A stretch of DNA of 64,000 nucleotides from Capra hircus (GCF_001704415.2 NC_030817.1:54297550-54361549), one strand, 5' to 3'. Positions 21,215 through 31,710 are shown, counted from the stretch's first letter. A program made the numbers and translations. The notes: generated by a model not told the origin, from the letters alone.

Positions 21215-21970
21215 GAGAAGTGGGGTCTTGTCTACCCTGTTCACTGCTGAATTCTCAGCTCCTATCCTCGAGTGATGCTCAGCGACTAATTCTTGAGGAG
21301 TTCCTGGAGGAAGGAGAAGGTTTACCAGAGAGTACGAGAACTGAATAAGCCTGGCAATGAGCTGGGATCTCCACCTTGGGTCTCTGAGGTGATGGCTCTT
21401 TCCTACTATGCCAGACCACCGTCTACACCCAAGTCATGTGTATAGTGCGTTTGGGTCGGCATTTCACCACTGGCACAAGCTCCAGAGGGCTATATGAAAA
21501 GCTGTACAACTTTTGTTAGGTTGTTGACCCACCAGACACGTAACATATGTTTAGCACAGATTCAATGAGTGTCTCTTGTGAGTACAGAGCCTTCCCAAGT
21601 CTGGGGAGCAGGGACTGTTCTGGAGGAATAGCAGGAGGTTGGTATTAGGAGTGGGGGTCAAAATTGACAGAAGTAGGTCCAAATCATTAGTCTGAACAGC
21701 TGACAGAGTTATTAACAGCTAACAGAGCTAACAGCTATTTTAACACCCTAAAATAGTTAGTTTTAGCCTGATGAGGGCTGAGGCCTTGAGCAAGGTAGAG
21801 TTGATGGGTAAGGAGACAGGCCAATGCCAGAGCATTGACCCAGAGCCTGTGGGCAGGAATGGAAGAGGCAGACAGGTGAATAGAGGGGCACTTGTGTGAC
21901 TTAGGGAGGCATCTGCATGGGTGGGAAGTAGCAAGAGAGCCTATTCTTACCTGGTTGTGAAAATGGGTTG
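21215..21970. other. No recognised element
   Basis: No gene or clear repeat. TCTACCCTGTTCACTGCTGA near 21,232 is L2/MIR-like but too short to call. AACAGCTGACAGAGTTATTA and related AACAGCTAACAGAGCTAACA near 21,696-21,740 form a small imperfect local repeat. Confidence 0.45.
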
Positions 21971-22540
21971 GGTGGTAGATTCATTTCCCTTGGTTGCAGT
22001 AATGAATGACCACAGATTGGAGCTTAAAACAAGGAATCCCTTAGCCCTTGTACAGCATCTTTCCTTGCTGCTCCCGTTTCTGGTGGCTCCTAGCAATCCT
22101 TGGAATTCCTTGGTTTGTAGCTGGATTACTCCACTCTGTCATCTCCTGATCTTCCCTGCATGTCTTCACGTGAACTACACCAGCCACTGACTGGATTTAG
22201 CACCTACTCTGGGTAGCTCAGAGGTTAAAGCTTCTGCCTGCAATGTGGGAGACCTGGGTTCGATCCCCGGGTCAGAAAGATCCACTGGAGAAGGAAATGG
22301 CAACCCACTCCAGTATTCTTGCCTGGAGAATCCCATGGACAGAGGAGCCTGGTGGGCTACAGTCCACGGGGTGGCAAAGAGTCGGACACGACTGAGCAAC
22401 TTCCCTTTTCACTTTTCTAATCCAGTAAGACCTCATTGTAACTGATTACATATGCAAAGACCCATTTCCAAATAAGATCACATCTTGAGGCTCCAGGTCT
22501 ACATGAAATTTTAGGAGACACTATCAACCCAGTACACTCT
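21971..22540 (-). mobile_element. Ancient interspersed repeat split by Bov-tA, family unresolved
   Basis: Left arm has TTGCAGTAATGAATGACCAC and GGAGCTTAAAACAAGGAAT. Right arm has AGACCTCATTGTAACTGATTA, CATTTCCAAATAAGATCACA and AGTACACTC. This is a common ancient mammalian repeat (LTR-type in my memory). Arms flank the Bov-tA at 22,209. Confidence 0.45.
22209..22413 (+). mobile_element. Bov-tA SINE, well preserved
   Basis: GGGTAGCTCAGAGGTTAAAG head, GACCTGGGTTCGATCCCCGG box B-like, BovA body ending GTCGGACACGACTGAGCAAC. It is close to consensus, so probably relatively young. No clean duplication seen. Confidence 0.92.
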
Positions 22541-22546
22541 TCCTAT

Positions 22547-22688
22547 TGTTGTTGTTGCGACACTCAGTTGTGCCTGACTCTGAGACTCCATGGATTGCAG
22601 CACACCAGGCTTCCCTGTCCTTCACCATCTCCTGGAGTTTGCTCAAACTCATGTCCATTGAGAAGGGTGAAACCATCCAACCATCTCA
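22547..22688 (-). mobile_element. BovB 3' fragment with (TTG)n tail
   Basis: TTGTTGTTG at 22,547 is the simple-repeat tail of BovB seen in antisense. It is followed by the 3' end CACTCAGTTGTGCCTGACTC to AACCATCCAACCATCTCA. A short 5'-truncated copy. Confidence 0.85.
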
Positions 22689-24000
22689 CTATAGATGGTG
22701 TAATTTACAAAGTACCATCTTCTGCACACAGGGACAGATTTTCCTGCCTCAAGGACAAGCTGACCCCCTCAAAGTGATGGGAGCTCTTTCTTGACCACTG
22801 AAAGTTTCCCAAATGATGTCTAGCTAGCCTCCTCCCTCTGATATCACTTTAAGATGCCCAACAGGGATCTTTATCATCTCCTGTTTATTTGTTACCTTCA
22901 TATCGTGGGCAGTGGGAACGTTGCTAACCTCCCTCAGTTTGCTTCTGCAGACAATGCACCGCTTTCCTGTTTCTATTTTAAAGCTGCGCACGCATCTGTA
23001 AGAAGACGGGGGTGTTATGTAATAACTACCATTTTTGTCAGAACCTCATCTCACCCCATTGCCTGATACAGGAAGAAGTTACTGGTGTGAAATTTGCTGT
23101 TTTTTTTCTTTTTTAGGTGAAGAGTATATTCAGATGGATTTCATACCTCACATTCATAAGCAGGTCCATTTTTAAAAGAGTATAGGTATGTGCTAATGAA
23201 AGATGAAACCCACATCTGTCTCCTGTAGAGCACATTGGCAATGACTGTACAAATAGAGCTGAATCCTCTGCCTTTGCTTCTATGTAAGTATTTTACAGAG
23301 GGGCCCCATAGGGAAGCATGCAGATTGACTGACAGAAAACATCTGAAAGAGAGGAAGATGACCAAGAACATTTTCCCCTTTCACTGGTTATGATGTTAAA
23401 GTGTTAGTACTTTTGGAACTTGTCATCTGGACTATTTCAGTTTATAAATGAGATCTGTAACAGTCATGGGCAATATTGGGAAGGAAAAAATTACTTCAGG
23501 GAAAATGTATTTGTTTGTTAGAAATCAGGGCTTTTGTGAGAGGTGAGGTGAGCCAGCCTAGAGAATGCCAGCACTGGGGAATCCATCAGAGCTGCAACCT
23601 AGGCAAGGTCAAGTGTCAGGGTATGCAAGCCAGGGAAGGGCTTGGAAGCGCAGCCATGGAGATACGTCTGTGTGGCTCTGAATATGGGGGCCAGTCTGGG
23701 AGGGAGCAGTGAGAGGATGAAAAGTAACATTAGACAAACGTTTAGGGTGAGGCCACTATAGTGCAGAGTCTCACCTAAATAAAATGAATAGGAAGTTGAC
23801 TGGAGTCCAGAAAAAGGAGGGGTTGATATTCAGAAAATCTGGCGTAATTTACTGGGATCCCTGTTACAGGAAAACTGGGGATCAAAGAAAGGATATCCAG
23901 TCCAGCTAAGCTCTGCAGACATTCCAACCTGGGCTTGGGAAGGGGCTAGAGAAGGGTCTTGGTGACTACTTTGTAAACAGAACCATCTGTAGAAAGGGCT
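22689..24000. other. No recognised element
   Basis: About 1.3 kb without recognised genes or repeats apart from a T-rich run at 23,099-23,114. A 78-residue plus-strand frame at 23,476 has no familiar motif. Confidence 0.5.
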
Positions 24001-24004
24001 GAGA

Positions 24005-24400
24005 AATACCTCTACTGGGTTGAATGATGCCCCCACAAAATTCATGCCCACCAGAACCTCAAAACATGAAATAGTACATGATTCTACTTAGAAATGAGGT
24101 CTTTGCACATGTAATTAGTTAAGATGAGTCATTCTGGATCAAGATAGACCCCAAATGCAATGACCAGTGTCCTTACAAGGAGGTCATGTGAGGAGCATCA
24201 GAAAGACCATGTGATCATGGAAGCAGAGGTTGGCATGACACAGCCCAAACCAGGAAATGCCAGGGACGGCTGGACACCTCCAGAAGCTAGAGAGTGGCAA
24301 AGAGGGAATCTTCCCTGGAGCTCCTGAGGAAATGGTGTACAAGGAATCCTTTGGCCCTTGAACATCAGGCTTTACTGCCATTTCTTTCCAGTCCTGGGTC
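24005..24400 (+). mobile_element. MaLR/MLT1-like LTR remnant
   Basis: CTACTGGGTTGAATGATGCC, CATGCCCACCAGAACCTCA, GAGGTCTTTGCACATGTAAT, CAATGACCAGTGTCCTTACA and CCAGAAGCTAGAGAGTGGCA appear in the order of an ancient MaLR-type LTR. The 3' part is unlike it. No open frame. Confidence 0.55.
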
Positions 24401-24544
24401 TGTACATCCCATGCCTGCTGGGTCTGTGAGCATCTTCAGTATGAGGCGTGGGCACAGGTGGCAGTGCTTGCTGTCTTTTGTTGCTTAAATTTTGTCACAT
24501 TAAAAAGAGGATTGGACTTACATTTAAAAGCCTTGGACTATGTT

Positions 24545-25200
24545 TTATTACTCATTCACGTATGCGTTTATCCATCCAACAAATATTTACTGAGAACAGA
24601 ATGTGCATCAGGCCCTGAATGAGGCCTGGGGCAGCAAAGATGATCCCAGAGTCTCTGATGTTGAGGGACATGTTCAGGGAATCACACACCCGTGGAATAA
24701 TGCTTTGAGGGCCATAACAAAGGATTACGAAAGCCCTGGGGAGGCACAACAAAATCCACCCAGGGAGATGGGGGAGGGCAGAGAAGGGTCTTGGAGGTGA
24801 TAGCCAGGGAAAGCAGGAGGGAGCTAGACCAAGAAGGGAGGAGAGGAGGGAAGAGACACAGGAACAATCCGTGAGCTGACATATGTCGCATTCGCAGAGA
24901 CCTACAGTCAGCCTGTGTGGCTGGGAATGAAGCATGCAAAGCAGGGAGGAGTGGAAATAAGGGCAGAGGCGGATGCGCATGGGGAGCAGATGGTAGAGAG
25001 TCTTGAATACAAGTGACGGAGTTTGGACCTTACCTGTGGGTGATGAGAAGCCGCTTAGGGTTTTGAGCAGAGAGCTGAGAGGTCAGAGTTGTGATGTATG
25101 GACTGGAATGAAGCTAGAGGCAGAGACTGGCAAAGGAGGTGCTGTGATAGCTGCGGTGACAGACGATGCTGCTGGGAATCAGGGCAGTGGGAGGAGGGGG
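24545..25200. repeat. Degraded ancient repeat segment
   Basis: TCCATCCAACAAATATTTAC, AATGTGCATCAGGCCCTGAA and GTCTTGAATACAAGTGACGG then GTTTTGAGCAGAGAGCTGAG match words of a very old repeat also seen near 12.7 kb. The 142-residue minus-strand frame at 24,552-24,980 is therefore not a gene. Confidence 0.35.
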
Positions 25201-25254
25201 CCGTAGTGTGGTAGGAAACAGGTAGGAAGCCAACTCAGAATTCCAACCTCTTGA

Positions 25255-25365
25255 GCTTGGATACATGCCTTCATTTTTCAGAGCCTTAATTTCCTCATCA
25301 GTAGAATGGGATAATGATATTCCAGTCCACAGAGCTGCCCAAGGATTAATTTAGGCCGCCAGTTT
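25255..25365 (+). mobile_element. MIR fragment
   Basis: CAGAGCCTTAATTTCCTCAT, CAGTAGAATGGGATAATGAT and AGGATTAATTTA are MIR 3' words. Confidence 0.55.
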
Positions 25366-25399
25366 GCAAAGGCTTGGCAGCTTTTCTTACAGTCCTCAG

Positions 25400-25500
25400 G
25401 GTGCGGCCATTAGTAGGTTTCCCGTAACTTTTGCGGGATGACGCACCAGGTGTCTCAGTGGTGACGGAGTCAGGGAAATAGGTAAATGCCGAATAGTTTC
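25400..25500. promoter_or_regulatory. Candidate conserved noncoding block, CpG-retaining
   Basis: Six CpGs in about 100 bp of non-repeat DNA: GTGCGGCC, CCCGTAAC, TGCGGGATGACGCACC, GTGACGGAG and TGCCGAAT. GATGACGCA resembles a CRE half-site. CpGs normally decay in ruminant intergenic DNA, so retention hints at constraint or germline hypomethylation. Confidence 0.25.
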
Positions 25501-26482
25501 ATACACTGACTTAGAAATTTAAAATATGGTTTTTAAAACCCAGGTTTATAAGTACTTCTGTGTTCTTTCTAAAATATATAATTATGTTCTCTGCTCACAT
25601 AATTTCATCCATTATAAAAACTGAACATATCACTGTCACTTTCATTGCAGGATACTGGCAGAACTTGCTTTACCTAGCAGATGTGTTCCTGAAAATTTTA
25701 CTTGTAAATTGATTTTAAAACAAGTCAAATCATACTTTACTCACACTAGGGAGACGAGGCATTTCAAAGAACCCTCTGGTGGTGACTTCTTCGGTAATTT
25801 AGCAATTATATATTTCTTATTTTTTGAAGAAGGATTGCATGTGAACTTCCAAAAATCTAAAGTGGGTGGCAGAGGCCAATCTATAAGGATATTTATGTAT
25901 ATAAACATATATTCTAATAAACAAGAAATGCAGAGTATTGTCTATTCAAATACGTCTAGCTATCTCTCAGCCTATTGCTGTGCGGTTGTACTTTTTAACA
26001 CCCACCCATTGCAATTTAAGACATTCTCCCACCAAACATATCAAGCTAACATCTACATTCATCTTCTCCATGCTTGACATAGATCTAGTCTCAACACGTC
26101 CGTGACTGACACGAGATCAATCCACTTGCACAATGTAATCTTCGATGAGACAATAAATTACAAACTTTCTATTTAGCATCCCGTCAGCATCTAATTGCAT
26201 TTTGATTTGTTTCTTGATGTGCGGGTGGAGTGCTGAGAGTTGGACATGGAAAGTTGAATGAGTCATATTTGCCTAACTATAACTTGTAATTGTAAAACAT
26301 AACAGCATTAATATGATAAGTGATGCAAATCGATACTGAAAATATTCGAGCAGGGAAGATTTACGGTAATTCGGGTTTATAATAATAATCCATTTTGAAG
26401 GATTATTAATAATAAATCATTATGAAGCATCTACTATGTTCTTGGAACTGAATTTGTTTATATATATACATATATATGTTAT
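25501..26482. other. Repeat-free AT-rich stretch
   Basis: No transposon recognised. A 122-residue plus-strand frame at 25,709-26,077 begins MILKQVKSYFTHTRETRHF but has no domain or splice evidence. (TA)-rich tract at 26,459-26,480. The enhancer-like block above lies inside it. Confidence 0.5.
26090..26440. promoter_or_regulatory. Candidate enhancer-like conserved noncoding element
   Basis: AT-rich, repeat-free sequence with ten CpGs between 26,097 and 26,373. It carries several homeodomain cores (CTAATTGCAT, CTTGTAATTGTAA, GCATTAATATG, ATTATTAATAATAAAT), an AP-1-like TGAGTCA (26,260-26,266) and an octamer ATGCAAAT at 26,323-26,330 fused to ATCGAT. No frame is open across it. Function is inferred from composition and motifs alone. 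Confidence 0.3.
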
Positions 26483-26611
26483 GTGCGTGTGCTAAGTCAC
26501 TTTAGTCATATCCAACTCTCTGAGACCCTATGGTCTGGGACCTACCCAGTTCCTCTGTCCATGGGATTCTCCAGGCAAGAATACTGGAGTGGGTTACCAT
26601 GACCTTCTCTA
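26483..26611 (-). mobile_element. Bov-tA, body only
   Basis: GTGCTAAGTCACTTTAGTCA to GGTTACCATGACCTTCTC. The tRNA-like head is missing at this position. A head-like segment appears 220 bp further on. Confidence 0.85.
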
Positions 26612-26830
26612 ATAAGTTTTAATTTCTCCCCTGACTCTGGCAGATTGACTTATTTATAATTTTGAAGATGACAATATGGAGTGCTACCAATACTAGGAAC
26701 TTGTTCTGAGTTACCCAGTTAGGGCCTAGTAGATGGAGAGAAATGTGAACCCCAAACAAACATTATGCCTCAGGTCCTCTCAGTTTAGGAAACCTGGTTT
26801 CAAGCCCTGTGTGGACCACTAACTCATCTT

Positions 26831-26888
26831 TGTACCCAGGTCTCCCATGTATCACAATGGGGTTCAGCTTCTTTACCACTGAGGCCCC
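26831..26888 (-). mobile_element. Possible detached Bov-tA head
   Basis: ACCCAGGTCTCCCATGTATC and CTTTACCACTGAGGCCCC resemble the minus-orientation tRNA-like head, with about 10 extra bases between them. It may belong to the body at 26,483 if 220 bp were inserted between, or it may be a separate truncated copy. Confidence 0.4.
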
Positions 26889-27473
26889 TTCTGCTTCCTG
26901 TTATTTTTAGTGAAGTTTTAAGAAGGCCTTGGGCTACTTTTAAACAGCCTGGCATTCCACCTCACCTCCCCATAGTCAATGAAATCCAACTTGAAATCCA
27001 AGAATAGCTAAACCTCTACTTCAGTCCCAAGAGCCATTTCATTTACTGAAATCCTTACCACACTACCATCCAATTACTATGTAAAACACCTTGGGATACC
27101 ATTAATACAAAAGGTTATATATTCTAAAACCCAAATGTCATTTTGTATTAGACATTTTCTTAAGGGCTACTTATCTCAGGATGAATTCCAAGAATGGGTG
27201 CTTAATAATTATTTTGCATTTAAACAACCTACTTATGAATTCCAGGGATACATTGTGTCACAGTACGGCTTCTGCAGGATACAGCAATTATTATAAACGC
27301 TGGTGGATTAACTGCCACAGTATTGCAGCCTGACAAAATGACACATCTGTATTAGATCACTGGTAGGTCATCAGGCGAAATCCTTCCTCTCCCTGCTTAT
27401 CCCCAGCCCCCAGGAAAGAGGGTGGTATGTCAAGTTTCTCAATCTAGTGAGAAATAATATAAAAACCACAAGG

Positions 27474-27507
27474 ACCTATATATATATATATATATGTATA
27501 TATATAG
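27474..27507. repeat. (TA)n microsatellite
   Basis: Near-perfect alternating TA tract interrupted by one G. Confidence 0.9.
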
Positions 27508-27769
27508 AAGCCACAACATTGGTGCTGGTAACAGACATTTTATCATTTGGTAAATTGCAATGCAAACACATCCTTCTTCAAAGGTGCTGGGAAGATAATT
27601 TTTAGAAATCAAGGTATTTTTACAAAGACTCCTGAATTTGACTTAAAAGCCACTCAGTCACAGGCATTTTAAGTTTAGGTCTATTTAGTTTATAAAGTTT
27701 GTCCTTAAAAGAATGGGTCATAATTTGGGAAAAAAGAGATCAAAATGTGTGGATTTGTTCCTGCATGCA

Positions 27770-27835
27770 CATGTGTGAGTGTGCCTGTGTATGTGTGTGT
27801 GTGAGTGTGAGAGAATATGTGTGTGTGTATAGGGC
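27770..27835. repeat. (GT)n imperfect microsatellite
   Basis: TGTGTGAGTGTGCCTGTGTA and further GT runs with GA interruptions. Confidence 0.85.
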
Positions 27836-27869
27836 TGGGGTGGTTCAGTTAACCTCTTCTGAACTCAAA

Positions 27870-28100
27870 TAGCCAAGCTGCATGCAGCTTTAGTAAGTAA
27901 CCACTTGGTGATGAACATTTAACAGGCTCATTAAATCATAATTTAAAAGATTGTTTTGTGTCCCAAACAAATAAAACTCTGTTAAACTCTAATAAGAATC
28001 TTTGGAACAGCTGTTTTGCGCTACAGAATGTGTAATGACCTTATAATTGCATTAGATGTGGCATGGAAATGTTTATGTTTCTTTCCTAGTCTGAAATGTG
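27870..28100. promoter_or_regulatory. Candidate conserved noncoding element with 16-bp palindrome
   Basis: AAGCTGCATGCAGCTT at 27,875-27,890 is a perfect palindrome. It is followed by CATTAAATCATAATTTAAAA (homeodomain-like), GAACAGCTGTTTTGCGCTAC (E-box CAGCTG), TATAATTGCATTAGATG and ATGTTTATGTTTC (forkhead-like). Motif density only; no experimental basis. Confidence 0.25.
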
Positions 28101-28110
28101 CTAAATAACA

Positions 28111-28763
28111 GAAGCCAAAGAAAAGGGATTCATTATGAATTCCAAGGGCTCAAGGGCCGTGTTTCTGGAGATGGGAGGGCCCTTAATCAAACTGCAGTGT
28201 GGATGCCATGCTGCGTTGGACCAGATTGAGTCAGGCAAATTGGTTTCCATTCAGCTGGAGTTCCTTCTTTGCCTTCCATGGTACCCTGCCCTTCATCTCA
28301 AACATTTCAGCACCTGCCTGAACCCTTGGACCTTGGAAAAACCTGTCCTGTTATGACAGATTCTTGGGTTGCAAGTGGCTGAAAATTCCAGGTCCAAGCC
28401 CCTATCTCCACTCTCAACACAGTGCTTGAATTTCCTCTATCAGGGGGCTTGTATGATTTCTGTTTTTGCTCCAGATCTGCTCACCAATGCTCACCCTCCA
28501 AACGCAGTCTCCTCTGCAGGCACCTGGTCTGTATGAATTCAAGACACTGGCTTCCTGGCCTTCTGATTCTCACTGGGTTTGGCTAATGGGAACCGTGCAG
28601 TAAGGAGGGCCTAATTTGGTAAGTATATCCCTGGTTCCTTCCCTTGGGGGTAACCATGGGTTACGTCATCTGTCTCTCTACCAAAGAGCTCAGCTTCTGT
28701 CCAGAGGCCTTGCCTTCAGAGCTCTCTGCTTGCAGACTCTGATATTTGCTACCTTCCCTGTTG
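28111..28763. other. No recognised element
   Basis: Plus-strand frame 28,135-28,356 (73 residues) starts MNSKGSRAVFLEMGG but lacks a domain or splice donor. GGCTTCCTGGCCTTCTGATT near 28,548 hints at an ancient repeat. Nothing firm. Confidence 0.45.
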
Positions 28764-28832
28764 GGCTGCTGTCTATGGGGTCGCACAGAGGTGGACATGA
28801 CTGATGCGACTTAGCAACAGTAGCAGCAGTAG
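28764..28832 (+). mobile_element. Bov-A2 3' fragment
   Basis: GGCTGCTGTCTATGGGGTCG to TTAGCAACAGTAGCAGCAGT. Directly abuts the full copy that follows. Confidence 0.85.
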
Positions 28833-29101
28833 TTGGAGAAGCAATGGCACCCCACTCCAGTACTCTTGCCTGAAGAATCTCATGGACAGAGGAGCCTGGT
28901 GGGCTGCAGTCCATGGGGTCACTAGGAGTCGGACATGACTGAGCGATTTCCCTTTCACTTTTCACTTTCATGCATTGGAGAAGGAAATGGCAACCCACTC
29001 CAGTGTTCTTGCCTGGAGAATCCCAGGGACGGGGGAGCCTAGTGGGCTGCAGTCCATGGGGTCGCCCAGGGTCGGACACGACTGAAGCGACTTAGCAGCA
29101 G
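28833..29101 (+). mobile_element. Bov-A2 SINE, full dimer
   Basis: Both BovA units with the CTTTCACTTTTCACTTTCAT linker and GACTTAGCAGCAGC end. The reading frames on both strands across it are SINE artefacts. Confidence 0.92.
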
Positions 29102-29112
29102 CTTATTCTTTT

Positions 29113-29326
29113 GGGGCTTTCCAGGTAGCTCTAGTGGTAAAGAACCTGCCGGCTAATGTTGGAGACAAAAGAGATGCAGGTTCGATCACTGGCTTGAGAA
29201 AATCTCCTGGAGCAGGACATGGCAACCCACTCCAGTATCCTTGCCTGGAGAATCCCATGAACAGAGGAACCTGGCAGGCTACAGTCCACAGGGTAACAAA
29301 TAGTTGGACACAACTGAAGCAATTAG
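29113..29326 (+). mobile_element. Bov-tA SINE
   Basis: GGGGCTTTCCAGGTAGCTCT head, AGGTTCGATCACTGGCTTG, and BovA body ending GGACACAACTGAAGCAATTA. It is followed by a CACT/CA-rich simple repeat tail. Confidence 0.9.
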
Positions 29327-29373
29327 CCCATGTGCTCACTCACTCACACACACACACACGCACACACTCATTC
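29327..29373. repeat. (CACT)n/(CA)n tract
   Basis: CTCACTCACTCACACACACA grading into CA and back to CACTC, at the 3' tail of the preceding SINE. Confidence 0.85.
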
Positions 29374-29872
29374 TCTCAAGCCTAGAACTGGTAACACATT
29401 TTAGCTGTTAATAGCCCTGGGATGCTTCTTACACTGATATGCTGCTCAACCAGCTCTCCAAAAATGAAAATGAATATATGGTGAAAGGACTGTTACATCA
29501 TCACAGATGTCAAACTACCCACAGGAAGCTGGTCAATGTAGACGGATTTGGGAAGTAACATGCACTGTGGGCAGCTGCTCTGAGCTGCCGGCTACTACCA
29601 CCTGCCCGCACCTTGTAAATAACCTCTGTGTTCAGCTCTGCACTGATTACCCACTTTGTGTCGTCTGCTTGCTCCCAGGAGTCTGACTGACACCAAAATA
29701 GTGGGCCTTCTAGTGGTGGGGAACCATTTCCACAAATGCAGAATTTCTCTTGGGCCAACTCCAACAGTTAGAGATTCTTCCACAAGTGTCAGGAGTATCC
29801 TCTTTCCTGGGTCCCCAGCTCACACCCAGCCTGTTTCCAAAACACAGATATTGGAGCTCATCTATCTCCCAT
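29374..29872. other. No gene; possible LTR-like remnant
   Basis: CCTTGTAAATAACCTCTGTG and CCCAGGAGTCTGACTGACAC have the look of an LTR 3' end, but I cannot name the family. Overlapping frames on both strands at 29,510-30,030 are not supported. Confidence 0.35.
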
Positions 29873-30149
29873 TGCTGCTGCTGCTGCTGCTAAGTCACTT
29901 CAATTGTGTCCGACTCTGTGCGAGCCCAGAGATGGCAGCCCACCAGGATCCCCTGTCCCTGGGATTCTCCAGGCAAGAACACTGGAGTGGGTTGCCATTT
30001 CCTTCTCCAATGCATGAAAGTGAAAAGTGAAAGTGAAGTTGCTCAGTCGTGTCTGACTCTTTGCGACCCCATGGACTGCAGCCCACCAGGCTCCTCTGTC
30101 CATGGGATTTTCCAGGCAAGAGTACTGGAGTGGGGTGCCATTGCCTTCT
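29873..30149 (-). mobile_element. Bov-A2 SINE, full dimer, near consensus
   Basis: TTGCTGCTGCTGCTGCTGCT start, both BovA units, GAAAGTGAAAAGTGAAAGTG linker, and end GGTGCCATTGCCTTCT. One of the best-preserved SINEs in the window. Confidence 0.93.
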
Positions 30150-30514
30150 ATTAGGGGTCCTTAAAGTAACCTAGGGTGTTGTGGGGAGGAGTCACACTGT
30201 CATTGAACCAGTGGTGGGAGAAGCCCATCCTAGAACACAAGGGCAGCTGCCCAGGGTGCCCTCCCCCTACCTGGGTCTCTGATGGTCCCTCTCAGCCAGT
30301 CACTGCTCCAGGGGGCTCCTTCCCAACAGCTTTCCCCCATCTTCTGGCTCCAGAACTTGCTCCCTTTAGGATAAACTCTCTCCCTCAGTTTTTCAGCTAA
30401 TCTGCTTCAACCAATGAACCCAATGGTTCACCAGGCAGAGCTTCATGTCCTGGGATGGCTCAGACAATAAGGATAAGAAAAAACTGTATTTCCCTTGGGC
30501 CTGGACTGTTGTTG
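30150..30514. other. No recognised element
   Basis: Moderately GC-rich, no recognised gene. A 74-residue plus frame at 30,176-30,400 has no motif. Confidence 0.5.
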
Positions 30515-30830
30515 CTCATAATAACTGCCAACATTTATTGAGCACCTTCTGTGTGTTAGGCACTAACTTTCCTACCGCCTTGTATCAAGCAAGTTCCTGC
30601 CAAAAAACAAGTGGCCCATTCAAAGTGTGAAGAGAGTTAAGTAAAAGCTGCTTGCTCTTGCAGATATGTCATCTGGATTAAGGGAACCACCTAAGAATGG
30701 CACAGACCCCACAGGCTACAGAAAATGGGCATCATTGCTGCTCATCACAACAATCGGAAAGGGCTAGGGAGGTAAAGGTGTATTTAGAATCCAGGCGTGA
30801 GGGCTGTGGCTGTCAGCTTCTGTAACCACT
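30515..30830 (+). mobile_element. MIR SINE, degraded middle
   Basis: CATAATAACTGCCAACATTT, ATTGAGCACCTTCTGTGTGT, then GAGGTAAAGGTGTATTTAGA, ATCCAGGCGTGAG and CTTCTGTAACCACTATTCC. The ends fit MIR; the central part does not. Confidence 0.6.
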
Positions 30831-31546
30831 ATTCCAATTAGGATCTCACTAAGTGCAGGCAGAGTGGAAGCATCAGGAGGCAATACATACCCCTGACCCT
30901 TCTCTTCCCACTTTCTTTTGGCTGAACTCCAGTGGAAATCAGAGGGCCCTGAGCTGGGTGATAGAGTCCATAAACTTCAGCCTCCTGGGTACTGAGCACA
31001 GCAGAGAAGGGTGGAAATGGATCTGAGGTGGGAGCTAAGCAACTGGTTCAACCCCAAGTATTACTATTGTTCCCAGTAAACAGGAGAAGCATCTAGGACT
31101 TTAGCGGCAGAATCCATACTTTCAGTACCATGCTACGCTGACTTCCAAAAGGTCACAGTAGAGGGAGAAAGTGAAGATAATGCTTTTATTTCCTCCAGTT
31201 TAGCTTCCTTTTTCTCATCCAACCCCCCAGAGATGCCATAGCCATGAAAATCAGAATAACTTCTCAGAAGGAAAGCCACCCAAGAGTTCTAAGGCAAGAT
31301 AACTCTTCCTGAGGTTGTGATACAATCAATGGGTCTATAGGCAGTTTCCACTTGTTCATTTTATCTTGCTCTTTGTGGCTACAGAAACCAAGCCTAGGCC
31401 CTCTCCCACCTGGCAGCTTCCTGGGTGCACGAGGGCAGCCGCCTTGTCTCTTCCTGGTCTCATCTGTTACTGATCTTACTTCCCTGTGCTGAAACTTGGA
31501 CTGCCTTCCATGGATGGACCTTTCTCCTCTGCATGAGGTCCCACAA
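30831..31546. other. No recognised element
   Basis: No gene or repeat I can name. AAGGGTGGAAATGGATCTGA near 31,006 resembles words of ancient LTRs. Confidence 0.45.
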
Positions 31547-31557
31547 GCACCTCTCTT

Positions 31558-31699
31558 TTACTGGAACATAGTTGACTTACACTGTTGTGTTAATTTCTGC
31601 TGTGCAGCAAAGTGATTCAGCTATACACATATTTTCTTTTTTCATATTCTTTTCCATTATGGTTTATGACAGGATATTGAATAGAGTTCTCTGCCCTGT
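31558..31699 (-). mobile_element. Very short L1 3' end with perfect 11-bp TSD
   Basis: TTTTACTGGAACATAGTTGA, GTGCAGCAAAGTGATTCAGC and GGATATTGAATAGAGTTCTC are antisense L1 3' UTR words. GCACCTCTCTT is identical at 31,547-31,557 and 31,700-31,710. The copy is only about 142 bp. Confidence 0.93.
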
Positions 31700-31710
31700 G
31701 CACCTCTCTT

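Larger units (their letters stand above)
26889..28110. other. Repeat-poor stretch
   Basis: No gene found. Contains a (TA)n tract at 27,474-27,507 and a (GT)n/(GA)-rich tract at 27,770-27,835. Sequence otherwise looks unique, with several homeodomain- and forkhead-like words after 27,870. Confidence 0.5.

Noticed and set aside
22209..22290. tRNA gene
   Set aside because: The box A/B-like words belong to the tRNA-Glu-derived head of Bov-tA. No cloverleaf with an acceptor stem is present. The same holds for all other SINE heads.
29374..29872. Endogenous retrovirus LTR
   Set aside because: A few LTR-like words only; no TG...CA borders, polyadenylation signal pair, primer-binding site or gag/pol sequence was found nearby.
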